A DNA stretch of 15,839 nucleotides from Nitrospirota bacterium (GTDB lineage: Bacteria; Nitrospirota; Thermodesulfovibrionia; Thermodesulfovibrionales; JdFR-88). A model generated the notes under the pieces. The model saw only the letters and a list, made by a program, of their open reading frames with translations, had not been told where the DNA came from and did no database searches. The stretch spans positions 1-15,839 of the forward strand of contig JAKAEG010000029.1 in the NCBI GenBank assembly GCA_021819985.1, read 5' to 3'. Below, piece after piece: positions 1-7,467 of the stretch. The position numbers and the translations under genes are program-made. Numbering within the stretch: position 1 is the first letter of the stretch; the number at the start of each line of letters is the position of its first letter.

Positions 1-737
1 ACGCGTCCGGTGTCGTCGTTTACATCAAAAAAAGGTGAGGCAATCCGAGCCTCGCTCGGAGATCCCCCGCGTGCGCGGCACAGCTGGATTGCCTCCTCCA
101 TGCTGCTGCGCGCGGGACGGTCCATGCCTATAGAGGCAAGTGTACATACGATATACTGCCGGATCGCCTCCCTTCGCCGGGGCTGCTTCCATCCCTTCGC
201 CTGCCGCTCAACCTGCCTCAGAAAGGCCTCAGCCCGTCGTATCTCGGGAGGCTGGTCTGATGAAGCTGGCACGAGCAGGAGCAGACTTCGGAGAAATGCG
301 ACCGCATCGTTCAAACTGTCGACATCGGCATCTTCAGGTCCGAGATCAACCGACGAGGCAATCTCAAAGTTGCTTCGGCAGCCCTGCTCTGTGAGGTTCG
401 CGGAAGCAACGATGATTCGTATGTGGTGTGTCCATGCTAGCAAACTGAGCTTTGCGTGCTGCTTGCCGCCACTGACCCGCACCGGCAGCACATCCCACCT
501 CAACGAGTGTTCCACCCCCGCCTGTGTGTAATCAACTAGGGCCCCCGCGTAGATGCCACCAAGCCTGCTCTCCCTCTCGAGGAGAAACGCCAGATCCTCG
601 CGGTTGGGCTCTGACTCGATTTCGAGGAACCGTGCGAGGCACTGCTCTTCAAACAGTCCTGTGGAGAATGTAAACGTTGTGGCAAGACACCCGACAGGGT
701 CCCCCGCATCTTGAGGCGGCCTCCACAGGGCAAGCAT
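1..737 (-). CDS. Phospholipase D-like (HKD) nuclease, C-terminus cut by window edge
   Basis: Reading the minus strand from ATG at 737 gives an open frame of 245 codons that runs off the left edge. It contains a PLD-type half-site: H94-A-K96 followed by S112-A-N114 (HAKLSLL then VASANLT), with a hydrophobic strand between. A second repeat appears to begin near residue 234 with SPFFD, so the second HKD motif lies outside the window. The Asp of the classic HxKxxxxD is not obvious, as in many divergent PLD nucleases. The family includes phosphodiesterases that cleave DNA or lipid; a nuclease is the better guess here because there is no signal peptide or membrane segment. The gene starts 29 bp after the stop of the upstream 430-residue gene, so the two are probably cotranscribed. 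A TTG overlapping that stop (TTGA) is an alternative start. The substrate is unknown. Confidence 0.8.
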   Translation of the reverse strand, partial: MLALWRPPQDAGDPVGCLATTFTFSTGLFEEQCLARFLEIESEPNREDLAFLLERESRLGGIYAGALVDYTQAGVEHSLRWDVLPVRVSGGKQHAKLSLLAWTHHIRIIVASANLTEQGCRSNFEIASSVDLGPEDADVDSLNDAVAFLRSLLLLVPASSDQPPEIRRAEAFLRQVERQAKGWKQPRRREAIRQYIVCTLASIGMDRPARSSMEEAIQLCRARGGSPSEARIASPFFDVNDDTGR

Positions 738-766
738 CGTTCCACTGGATAGTTTTCTTCGTTTGC

Positions 767-2059
767 TCAAGACAGATCCTTGTAGAAACGACGGATCGGC
801 CTGCTGCGATAGTAATGCACATAGCTGCCAGGCTGAATTTCATGGCGCGGTTCGCGGTACCGATGTCGGACATATATGCGCTCCGGTCCAATGCGGTCGA
901 ACCAGGGACGCTTGCCATCCGCAGACTTGGCCCGCTGGACCGCTTCGTGGTGATCACAGAGCGCAAGCGCGCAGAGCCCTGCATCCATTGGGTCAGCGAA
1001 GGACTTGAACCTTTCGCTGAACAGGTTCTGAAGAGAGACGCTTGTGAGGGTAACCTCTCCAAGGGCGCGATACGCATTCTCGAACTGTTCGTACAGGCCT
1101 TGAACGCTCCGTGTGAAGTCAGCATCGCGGACGATTTCCCGCACAGTGAATCCCTGCACGTCCGACCGCGCCGCCTCCGCTCTCAGGACGTCAAATGCGT
1201 CCTGCAGGCTGCGGGCAAACCGCTCATAAGCCCTTATAGCCTTGAGCAAGGCGCCGTATTTAGGCTCCCGCTCTTCAAGGACATCATGCAAGGCCTCTTC
1301 CCGCAATTCATCATCGCCGAACTCAGCCTGGAGCTGCCAGATTGCTGGTAAGGCCCCCAGCCGTCCTTCGTCGTAAGCGAGAAGAAGGTCGCGGAGATAT
1401 TTTTTTTCATGGATCTTACAACCCTCTGGGACGAAGGCTCCTGCCAGTTCAGCCCACGCTTGTTTGCCCCACCCGGGCGATGTACGAGGCGGCTTCTCGT
1501 CAGAGCTGCGGCGGATCGCCGCAGACCACCTGGACAAAACCTTCTTGGCTCCGTCGAGACCGCCAAGGCCAAGATCGCGCGCCCAGGCGTCCACCAGCTT
1601 CTCCGCATTCCGGCCTGGACTTAAATGGATGTCGACAATACCGATGTGTACAGCAAGCCTTTTGTAAACACCGTTGAACCCGAAAATGCTGGGAGTTTTC
1701 AGGTAACTACGGGCATCAAGATAGCCATGGTTGTCGAGCGCGTGTTGCGTCACAAGCGTTCCAGGTACTCCCCAGATTTCAGGATTGTCACTCAACTCAC
1801 GAATCATGGATTCCACGACAAGCCATTCCCAGACAAGATATGGGGAGGCATCGCGCTTCTGTGGATCTTCTATGAGTCCTTCGGTCACCATAGATCCCAC
1901 AGCCATTGCAGTCAGGAACCTGATACGCTGCATCCTTTCTCTCACCGCTGGCACAAGCTGCACTGCCAGCTGGTCGGCAATTTGGTAGAGCCCCAGAGGG
2001 TCAAGCGCACCTTCGCTGGTACCAAGCGGGTCGTAACTCGTTATAAATGGAAATATCAT
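767..2059 (-). CDS. Uncharacterised 430-residue protein paired with PLD-like nuclease
   Basis: I do not recognise this family. The start at 2059 is supported by an AAGGA ribosome site about 5 bases upstream. The protein is soluble-looking, without a signal peptide or clear membrane helix. The N-terminus carries a distinctive YDPLGTSEGALDPLGLY stretch (residues 9-25) followed by a helical region ending near FLTAMA, which looks like a conserved family signature. The middle is rich in charged helices (about 180-330), and the C-terminus (about 370-430) is rich in Arg, His and Tyr and could bind nucleic acid. It lies just upstream of the PLD-like gene on the same strand and is the first gene after the tRNA-Gly boundary. 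That context suggests an accessory or defence role, but no enzymatic motif is visible. A coding call is supported by length, ribosome site and conserved-looking partner. Confidence 0.75.
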   Translation of the reverse strand: MIFPFITSYDPLGTSEGALDPLGLYQIADQLAVQLVPAVRERMQRIRFLTAMAVGSMVTEGLIEDPQKRDASPYLVWEWLVVESMIRELSDNPEIWGVPGTLVTQHALDNHGYLDARSYLKTPSIFGFNGVYKRLAVHIGIVDIHLSPGRNAEKLVDAWARDLGLGGLDGAKKVLSRWSAAIRRSSDEKPPRTSPGWGKQAWAELAGAFVPEGCKIHEKKYLRDLLLAYDEGRLGALPAIWQLQAEFGDDELREEALHDVLEEREPKYGALLKAIRAYERFARSLQDAFDVLRAEAARSDVQGFTVREIVRDADFTRSVQGLYEQFENAYRALGEVTLTSVSLQNLFSERFKSFADPMDAGLCALALCDHHEAVQRAKSADGKRPWFDRIGPERIYVRHRYREPRHEIQPGSYVHYYRSRPIRRFYKDLS

Positions 2060-2289
2060 AGCCGTCCTTCAATCAATTATCACTCTATCTTTTTTCAGCA
2101 ACGAAGGCCTATTGGTGCTGTACGAGACACCATGAAAATATTCTTGTGCTAATGACTGTTTATGATACCAAGGATTTAAAATGGAAAAGATGAATAATTT
2201 GAAAGGAATTTAAAAAAATTGCGACATTTTTGCGACATTAATTAAAAATCAAGGAACTGAAAATCACATAAGTCTTTGATTTTAAAGAA
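2060..2289. other. AT-rich strip between tRNA-Gly and accessory genes, possible island boundary
   Basis: No gene is seen here. The strip is much more AT-rich than its surroundings. It holds two direct copies of ttgcgacatt (2219-2228 and 2230-2239) and an inverted pair AAAATCAA (2245-2252) / TTGATTTT (2276-2283) close to the tRNA 3' end. Such short repeats next to a tRNA 3' end resemble the arm-site and attachment region of tyrosine-integrase islands. No integrase gene is visible, so the attachment-site reading is an inference. The AT-rich inverted pair could also act as a weak transcript end for the tRNA. Confidence 0.4.
2219..2239. repeat. Two direct 10-bp repeats (ttgcgacatt)
   Basis: The decamer ttgcgacatt occurs twice with an 11-bp period, one helical turn apart, in the AT-rich strip beside the tRNA-Gly gene. 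This spacing is typical of paired protein-binding sites, for example integrase arm sites, but the binding protein is not identified. Confidence 0.6.
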
Positions 2290-2361
<72 letters not shown>

Positions 2362-2386
2362 TATAAGACGCGCCGCCGTGTCCTGT

Positions 2387-2392
2387 ATTTTA
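2387..2392 (-). promoter_or_regulatory. Possible -10 box for tRNA-Gly
   Basis: TAAAAT on the minus strand, about 25 bp upstream of the mature tRNA 5' end and followed by a GC-rich discriminator stretch, as is common for stable-RNA promoters. No good -35 box is seen at the right distance. Confidence 0.35.
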
Positions 2393-2413
2393 CCCCATAT
2401 AGAGATAAAATGC

Positions 2414-2432
2414 ACCGCAAAGCGAATGCGGC
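2414..2432 (-). terminator. Weak terminator-like hairpin after the glycosyltransferase gene
   Basis: Nine bases after the stop of the ArnT-like gene, the minus strand forms GCCGCA-loop-TGCGGT (five Watson-Crick pairs plus a G-T pair) followed by GCATTTTATC. The short T run and short stem make it a plausible but weak intrinsic terminator for the purHDE operon, just before the tRNA promoter. Confidence 0.4.
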
Positions 2433-2440
2433 TTTAACTC

Positions 2441-4036
2441 TTATTGCTTTTCAAAAAGATCATAATCCCCGCGTGTCTCAAGCAAACGGGGCTGCCAGGG
2501 GCCTTTCAGTGCCAGGACATCTTTTGCGTCATCCCGTCTGGTTATGATGAGTACCTGTTTGTGTGCGGATACCGCGCCGTTCAAGGCGGCCGCAAGCTCA
2601 TTCACGCTGCCGATGCCGTCTATTTTGTGGCCGGAGTAGAAAACAACGCTGGGATTGTTTATCTTGTATTCTATGAGAACGCCGCCCGGCCGGAGATTTT
2701 TTTTCGCGTACAGGCTGAAGTCATAAAGGCCGCCCTGAAGATACCGGCTGGCGGCGGGCACTGCACCGGCCGTGACGACCGTAAGGAAGGCTGCCATTAG
2801 AAGCGCGAGGACCCCGGTTCTGCTCTTGCCTCCTGCAGCGTTGAATACGGAAACGGCAGCCATGATAAACATGATGCCCGAAAGCCAGTAAGCCCAGCCC
2901 GCGTTTATTCCAGCCTTAAGCAGATATCCATGCGCGCCAAAAAAGCCCGCAGCCAATACCAATGACACAAAAGCGATGAACCAGTTAGAAAATCTGCCGG
3001 ACTTTTTACCCGCTGCGGCACCGATGCCGGAGGATATCAGCAGCGCGGCGGCCGGTATGCCTGGAAGGATATAATCCGGGAGTTTCGTTTTTGCGAAGGA
3101 GAAAAAGACCACAACAAAGACAAGCCAGATAAACGCAAGCAGTCCGGGTGAGTTTCTCCTTTCCCGTACAGCGGCCCGGATACCCTGAGGCAGGTATGCT
3201 ATCCACGGGAAAAGCCCCAGGGCCAGCACAGGGATGTAGTAATAAACGGGCCCCGTGTGACCAGATATGACATGCAGATATCTTTCGAAATGCTGCCTGA
3301 TAAAGAAATTCTGTATGAACTCATAGCCATTGGCCCTGTAGCAGGCAATGTACCACGGAGAGGCAACCGCAAGGAAAAGCAATATCCCCGGAAAGCTCCA
3401 GAGTTTTTTCAGGGCCTCGAAAAATCCCCCGGTAAGGAGTTCATAGATAAACGCGATGCCAACAGGAAAGATTATGCCTATTAGTCCCTTGGTAAGAAAC
3501 GCCAGGGCGGAAAACAGGTAAAACCCGTATATATACCCCTTGCTTTCTTTTGTGCTGTAAAGATAGAAGCACATAAGAGAAAGCGTTATGAATAACGTAA
3601 GCGTCATATCCGTAACCGCGGCATGGGAGTACGCAAGGAAAAAAAGAGAAAGCATCAGGGATAAAGAAGCGTAAAATGCCCTGCTTTCCCGTCGGATGAA
3701 CGGCCCTGAAAAACGGGATTTCTCTTTCGACAGCCCCTCGAAGAAGAAAACAACCAGGGCTAAGAGGCATGCGGCAGCGGCTGACGGGAACCTTGCCGCA
3801 AACTCGTTTACTCCAAAGGCCTTGTAAGAGGCGGCCATAAGCCAATATATCATTATCGGTTTATCGAAACGCTTGGCCCCGTTATAAGTGGGTGTTACCC
3901 AGTCTCCGCTGTGCAGCATCTCTTTGGAGGCCTGGGCGAAGACCGCCTCGTCCACGTCGAAAAGCGTAAAGGAGCCCAGCTCGAAAAAAGCGATGAACAA
4001 GGCTATGGCGATTACCGGAAACGCATATTTTCCCAT
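2441..4036 (-). CDS. ArnT-like polytopic membrane glycosyltransferase (PMT_2/GT83-type)
   Basis: The 531-residue protein is strongly hydrophobic, with roughly a dozen membrane segments and a soluble C-terminal tail. The first extramembrane loop has the family signature: D27-V-D29-E30-A followed by WVTPTYNG (46-53) and the FDKPIMIYWL stretch (57-66), then ARFPS (81-85). The acidic pair in this loop is the catalytic base site of ArnT/PMT-type enzymes. These enzymes use polyprenyl-phosphate-linked sugars and transfer them to lipid A or other acceptors on the periplasmic face. Nothing here shows the donor or acceptor, and there is no arn operon nearby, so polymyxin resistance should not be assumed. 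It is the last gene of the purH-led run, 67 bp after the Sua5-like gene. A weak promoter (TAGACT-16 bp-TATAAG) may give it its own start, since no good ribosome site precedes the ATG. Confidence 0.88.
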   Translation of the reverse strand: MGKYAFPVIAIALFIAFFELGSFTLFDVDEAVFAQASKEMLHSGDWVTPTYNGAKRFDKPIMIYWLMAASYKAFGVNEFAARFPSAAAACLLALVVFFFEGLSKEKSRFSGPFIRRESRAFYASLSLMLSLFFLAYSHAAVTDMTLTLFITLSLMCFYLYSTKESKGYIYGFYLFSALAFLTKGLIGIIFPVGIAFIYELLTGGFFEALKKLWSFPGILLFLAVASPWYIACYRANGYEFIQNFFIRQHFERYLHVISGHTGPVYYYIPVLALGLFPWIAYLPQGIRAAVRERRNSPGLLAFIWLVFVVVFFSFAKTKLPDYILPGIPAAALLISSGIGAAAGKKSGRFSNWFIAFVSLVLAAGFFGAHGYLLKAGINAGWAYWLSGIMFIMAAVSVFNAAGGKSRTGVLALLMAAFLTVVTAGAVPAASRYLQGGLYDFSLYAKKNLRPGGVLIEYKINNPSVVFYSGHKIDGIGSVNELAAALNGAVSAHKQVLIITRRDDAKDVLALKGPWQPRLLETRGDYDLFEKQ

Positions 4037-4103
4037 TGAACTAGCTTATATTCTCCCATGCCGTAAAGTCTACTCGTCTGGAAGCAAAATTTACGTTTTT
4101 CGA

Positions 4104-4781
4104 TCAATCCTTTTCCCCTCTCCCTTTGGGAGTGGGGCCGGGGTGAGGGGTTTTTAAAGTGAGAGCGAATTTCTTTATCTGCTCAGAATTTATGGCCCCT
4201 TCCCTCAATACCTTTATATCTGCTCCGGTCACATCCACAATGGTGGAAGGCGGCCCGCCGGGAGAGCTTCCCCCGTCAATTATCAGGTCCACCCCGCCGC
4301 CGAAATAATCCAGCACCGCGCGGGCACTGGTTGCAGGGGCAAGCCCGGAGGGATTTGCGCTGGTTGCGGTCAATGGCAGGCCCAGGCGTTTCACAAGCTC
4401 CAGGGCAAAAGACGGCCCGGGGACCCTCACAGCCACCTTGCCTTCTTTTGATATGAACCCTGAAAGGCCGTCTTTCGCAGGCAAAAGGAGCGTAAGCGGA
4501 CCCGGCCAAAAAACCTGCGCCAGTTTCAGGGCAACAGGCCCCGGCTCCTGGCTTACGAGCAATAGATCCTGAATAGAACCAATTATCAGGGGAAAAGGCT
4601 TTTCCCGCCTTTGACCTTTCAAAGCGAAAATGCGTTCAAGCGCGGTGTGGCCGTCATATCTTGCGCACAGGCCGTAGCTGCTTTCCGTCGGGCAGGCCAC
4701 AATGCCGCCTTGCCGGAGGATTTTCACCGCCTCGTTCATGGCGTCTTCGGAATGGTTGGTATTAATTTTTACAAGGTGCAT
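4104..4781 (-). CDS. Threonylcarbamoyl-AMP synthase, YrdC/Sua5 family (TsaC type)
   Basis: This protein makes threonylcarbamoyl-AMP from threonine, bicarbonate and ATP, the first step of the universal t6A37 modification of ANN-decoding tRNAs. The YrdC domain fills residues 1-205: PTESSYGL (31-38), the Lys/Arg cluster KGQRREKPF (55-63), TSANPSG (140-146) and STIVD (179-183). At 225 residues it has the YrdC domain alone and lacks the C-terminal Sua5 domain, so it is TsaC-like in architecture. The last 16 residues, TPHPGPTPKGRGEKD with its preceding Lys, are not part of the fold. They are translated from a palindromic repeat that forms the 3' end of the gene. It lies 31 bp after the DUF89 gene in the same operon-like run. 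Confidence 0.93.
   Translation of the reverse strand: MHLVKINTNHSEDAMNEAVKILRQGGIVACPTESSYGLCARYDGHTALERIFALKGQRREKPFPLIIGSIQDLLLVSQEPGPVALKLAQVFWPGPLTLLLPAKDGLSGFISKEGKVAVRVPGPSFALELVKRLGLPLTATSANPSGLAPATSARAVLDYFGGGVDLIIDGGSSPGGPPSTIVDVTGADIKVLREGAINSEQIKKFALTLKTPHPGPTPKGRGEKD
4115..4150. repeat. GC-rich palindromic repeat at the 3' end of the Sua5 gene
   Basis: The plus strand reads CCCCTCTCCC, a short TTT, then GGGAGTGGGG, followed by CCGGGGTGAGGGG. This is an imperfect palindrome of the widespread type whose translation gives PHPxPxPxGxGE tails in many unrelated bacterial proteins. It is read in frame by the Sua5-like gene and supplies its last codons, with the stop (4104-4106) just beyond. 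I recognise the repeat type from its sequence; its copy number in this genome cannot be judged from one window. Confidence 0.7.
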
Positions 4782-4812
4782 TGTGAAAACAAGAAAACAA
4801 ATAAGAAAATTT

Positions 4813-5670
4813 TCATTCCCCGTTTTCCGCCCGTTTCAGAAGCATGGACTTAACAGGCAATCCAAGCTCCCTGGAGACCACTTCACACTTGGACTGCAAC
4901 AGGAAAAATATGTTCTTTTTCTCATCCATCAGCGTTTCAAAATTCCCCTGCCCCTTGCTGATGACAAGCTCCGCATTTTCATATATTTCCCTGAATCCGG
5001 CCGATGTCATATCGAGTATTGTGCCTATGCAATCGGAGCCGTTGTCCACCACACGGCATATTTCCGTTATCCCTGTTTCCCGGGCGTCCTCTATTGTGGC
5101 GTCGTTTAAAACGGGGCTGCCCTTTACTGCAACGGTCACGTCCTTGCCCATTTTTTTAAGGACCTCGATAAGTGTCCTGTCGAAGGCTATCTCGCCCGCG
5201 TTATCAACCAGGTAAAGAATGCCGGCGCTTTTGTCCACGGCTTTTCTGAAGGCATCGTAATCGTCGCAGGCTATCGGGCCTCCAAGCGCTTTTTCCACTG
5301 TGGCGTCGATATCTATCGATGTAAATATGCCGAAATCTATTATGTTTCCTGCTATGGCAAGCCTGGCCGCCGTAAAGAGCGGATCCGGCGAGGACTGAAG
5401 GACCCCTGAAAGACTGTCGCACACCTCCATGGCAAGCCTGTTGTAATCCGATTTTATTTTTTTAAAGGGGTCCGCCTCCAGTATCTCCCGGATACGGCGG
5501 TGCATGAATGTGGTGGCGTGCGCGGGACTTTTGGAGAGGTCGGCCTTTTGGAGTTCGGGCATTATGCCCTTTATTACCGCCTCAAAACGGCTCTCGTCTT
5601 TTTTGCTCAACCTGAAGGCAATGACCGCCTGCCTGAAAAAACAGGGAAAGCAGTCCGGATGGACTCTCAT
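4813..5670 (-). CDS. DUF89/ARMT1-like metal-dependent phosphatase
   Basis: The 285-residue protein matches the DUF89 (damage-control phosphatase, ARMT1-like) family. It starts with the family's N-terminal DCFPCFFRQ (C7 and C10), has the metal-site motif LVDNAGE around residues 154-160, VKGSPVLNDAT (182-192) and SKGQGNFETL (238-247). Family members hydrolyse phosphorylated metabolites, often unwanted phosphosugars, using a divalent metal. The exact substrate here is unknown. Its ATG overlaps the purE stop by 4 bp (ATGA), indicating translational coupling and linking it functionally to purine synthesis. A role in removing a damaged or surplus phosphoribosyl intermediate is an attractive inference, not shown by the sequence. 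All expected motifs are present. Confidence 0.88.
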   Translation of the reverse strand: MRVHPDCFPCFFRQAVIAFRLSKKDESRFEAVIKGIMPELQKADLSKSPAHATTFMHRRIREILEADPFKKIKSDYNRLAMEVCDSLSGVLQSSPDPLFTAARLAIAGNIIDFGIFTSIDIDATVEKALGGPIACDDYDAFRKAVDKSAGILYLVDNAGEIAFDRTLIEVLKKMGKDVTVAVKGSPVLNDATIEDARETGITEICRVVDNGSDCIGTILDMTSAGFREIYENAELVISKGQGNFETLMDEKKNIFFLLQSKCEVVSRELGLPVKSMLLKRAENGE

Positions 5671-6164
5671 TTAGATACGTCTTTTACCTTGGACTTCCTC
5701 TTGACCTCGGCCGCAAGCGACCGCTTGAAATCCTTTAAAAGCCTTTCGACCTTCCTGTCACCGGACGCTATTATCTGGGCCGCGAAGATGCCCGCGTTCT
5801 TCGCCCCTGCCTTCCCTATGGCCATGGTGGCCACGGGCACCCCGGGAGGCATCTGCACTGTTGCATAAAGCGCGTCCAGGCCTTTTAACGGCGAGCTGTC
5901 TATGGGCACGCCTATTACGGGAAGCGTGGTCTTCGAGGCGATGAACCCGGCCAGGTGGGCCGCGGCCCCGGCGCCCGCTATGATCACCGCGACGCCGTCT
6001 TTTTCGGCACGGGAGACTATCTCGTCCACCAGTTCAGGGCTCCTGTGGGCGGAGGCTATGCGCATTTCATAAGGGATGGCGAAGTGGTCAAGCATCTTTG
6101 CCGATTCTTCCATAAGGGACAGGTCGGAGTCGCTTCCCATAATTATAAGAACCTTGTGTTTCAT
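5667..6164 (-). CDS. purE: N5-carboxyaminoimidazole ribonucleotide mutase
   Basis: PurE converts N5-CAIR to CAIR in de novo purine synthesis, in the cytoplasm as a homo-octamer. The 165-residue length is normal. Motifs are clear: GSDSD (10-14) binds the phosphate, SAHRSP (38-43) carries the catalytic His40, and AGAGAAAHL (63-71) forms the active-site loop; VQMPPGVPVAT follows near 103-113. This pattern fits class I PurE, which normally works with PurK. No purK is in the window, so it must be elsewhere if this is class I. The gene overlaps both neighbours by 4 bp (purD before, DUF89 after), a strong sign of one operon. Confidence 0.96.
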   Translation of the reverse strand: MKHKVLIIMGSDSDLSLMEESAKMLDHFAIPYEMRIASAHRSPELVDEIVSRAEKDGVAVIIAGAGAAAHLAGFIASKTTLPVIGVPIDSSPLKGLDALYATVQMPPGVPVATMAIGKAGAKNAGIFAAQIIASGDRKVERLLKDFKRSLAAEVKRKSKVKDVSK

Positions 6165-7447
6165 TTACTGGCGTCCCCCTTTATTGCCCTGTCAGCGATG
6201 TCCTTCCTGAACTGCATTCCCTCAAAGGTTATCATCTGCGCAGCCTCGTAAGCCCTGGCTTTTGCTTCCTTTACGTCTTTTCCCGTCGCGGTCACTCCAA
6301 GCACCCGTCCTCCGGCGGTAACAAAGTTTTCCCCGTCAAAAACCGTCCCGGCATGGAAGACGACCACATCTTTCAGTTTACCCGCATTATCGAGTCCCTT
6401 TATTGCCATGCCTTTCTGATACTTTCCGGGATATCCGCCCGAAGCCATCACGACGCAAACGGAGGACTCCCGTTTCCATTCAATATTCGCCTGGGCCAGT
6501 TTTCCTTCGGAGGTGGCGAGGATGATCTCGAAGAAATCCGAATCCAGCCTTCTCAGGACCGCCTGCGTTTCGGGGTCTCCGAACCTGCAATTAAACTCAA
6601 GCACGTAAGGTTTTTTTCCATCCCTTATCATGAGCCCCACGTATATTACGCCCCTGAAATCCATTCCTTCGGCCTGTATGCCGCGGAGAAACGGCTTCAT
6701 TATGGTCTCCATTACGGTCTGTTCCATTTCCGGCCCCAGTACCGGCGCCGGACTGTAAGCTCCCATGCCTCCCGTGTTCGGGCCAAGGTCATTGTCGAAA
6801 ATGCGCTTGTGGTCCTGCGAGGAAACCATCGGGACTATGATTTTCCCATCGGTAAAGGCCATGAAAGAGGCCTCTTCCCCATCGATGCAGTCTTCCACAA
6901 CCACCTTGTCACCCGCCGCTCCAAAGGCGCGCTCCTTCATTATAAGGCGCAGGGCATCGGTTGCCTCGTGAACGGTTTTTGCTACGATGACGCCCTTGCC
7001 CGCCGCAAGCCCGTCGGCCTTGATAACGATCGGGGCCCCTTTGAGCCTTACATAATCTTCCGCATGCATATAGGATGTGAAGACTTTATAATCGGCCGTG
7101 GGCAGGCCGTAGCGGCGCATGAAGTCCTTTGAAAATGATTTGCTGGCTTCGAGCCTGGCGGCATCAATGCCGGGGCCGAATATCTTTCTGCCGTCTTTCC
7201 TGAAAACCGTGGCGAGGCCGGCCGCAAGCGGGTCTTCGGGGCCTACTATGGTCAGGTCTATCCATTCGTATTTCACCAGGTTAAGGATGGCGTCGAAATC
7301 GAGCGGGTCTATGTCCACGCATTCGGCCAGCTCCGCTATTCCGGCATTACCCGGACAGCAGTAAATTTTGTCCACGCGACGGCTCTGGGAGAGCTTCCAT
7401 ACGAGAGCGTGTTCCCTCCCGCCGCTTCCTATTACAAGTACTTTCAT
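6161..7447 (-). CDS. purD: Phosphoribosylamine-glycine ligase (GAR synthetase)
   Basis: PurD ligates glycine to phosphoribosylamine using ATP, the second step of de novo purine synthesis. At 428 residues it is full length. The N-terminal domain starts with GSGGREHA (7-14). The ATP-grasp core shows KADGLAAGKGV (143-153), GPNTGGMGAYSP (222-233) and EFNCRFGDPETQ (284-295), which holds the metal ligands. It begins 20 bp after the end of the purH-type gene and its stop overlaps the purE start (ATGA). No anomalies are seen. Confidence 0.97.
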   Translation of the reverse strand: MKVLVIGSGGREHALVWKLSQSRRVDKIYCCPGNAGIAELAECVDIDPLDFDAILNLVKYEWIDLTIVGPEDPLAAGLATVFRKDGRKIFGPGIDAARLEASKSFSKDFMRRYGLPTADYKVFTSYMHAEDYVRLKGAPIVIKADGLAAGKGVIVAKTVHEATDALRLIMKERAFGAAGDKVVVEDCIDGEEASFMAFTDGKIIVPMVSSQDHKRIFDNDLGPNTGGMGAYSPAPVLGPEMEQTVMETIMKPFLRGIQAEGMDFRGVIYVGLMIRDGKKPYVLEFNCRFGDPETQAVLRRLDSDFFEIILATSEGKLAQANIEWKRESSVCVVMASGGYPGKYQKGMAIKGLDNAGKLKDVVVFHAGTVFDGENFVTAGGRVLGVTATGKDVKEAKARAYEAAQMITFEGMQFRKDIADRAIKGDASK

Positions 7448-7467
7448 ATCATTTAACCTTATATATT

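Noticed and set aside
10..1351. Plus-strand open frames of 173 and 224 codons opposite the accessory genes
   Set aside because: They have biased composition, no ribosome sites, and lie antisense to frames with recognisable PLD motifs and a good start site.
6353..7132. A 259-codon plus-strand frame
   Set aside because: It is fully antisense to purD, whose motifs are complete, and its residues show no family pattern.
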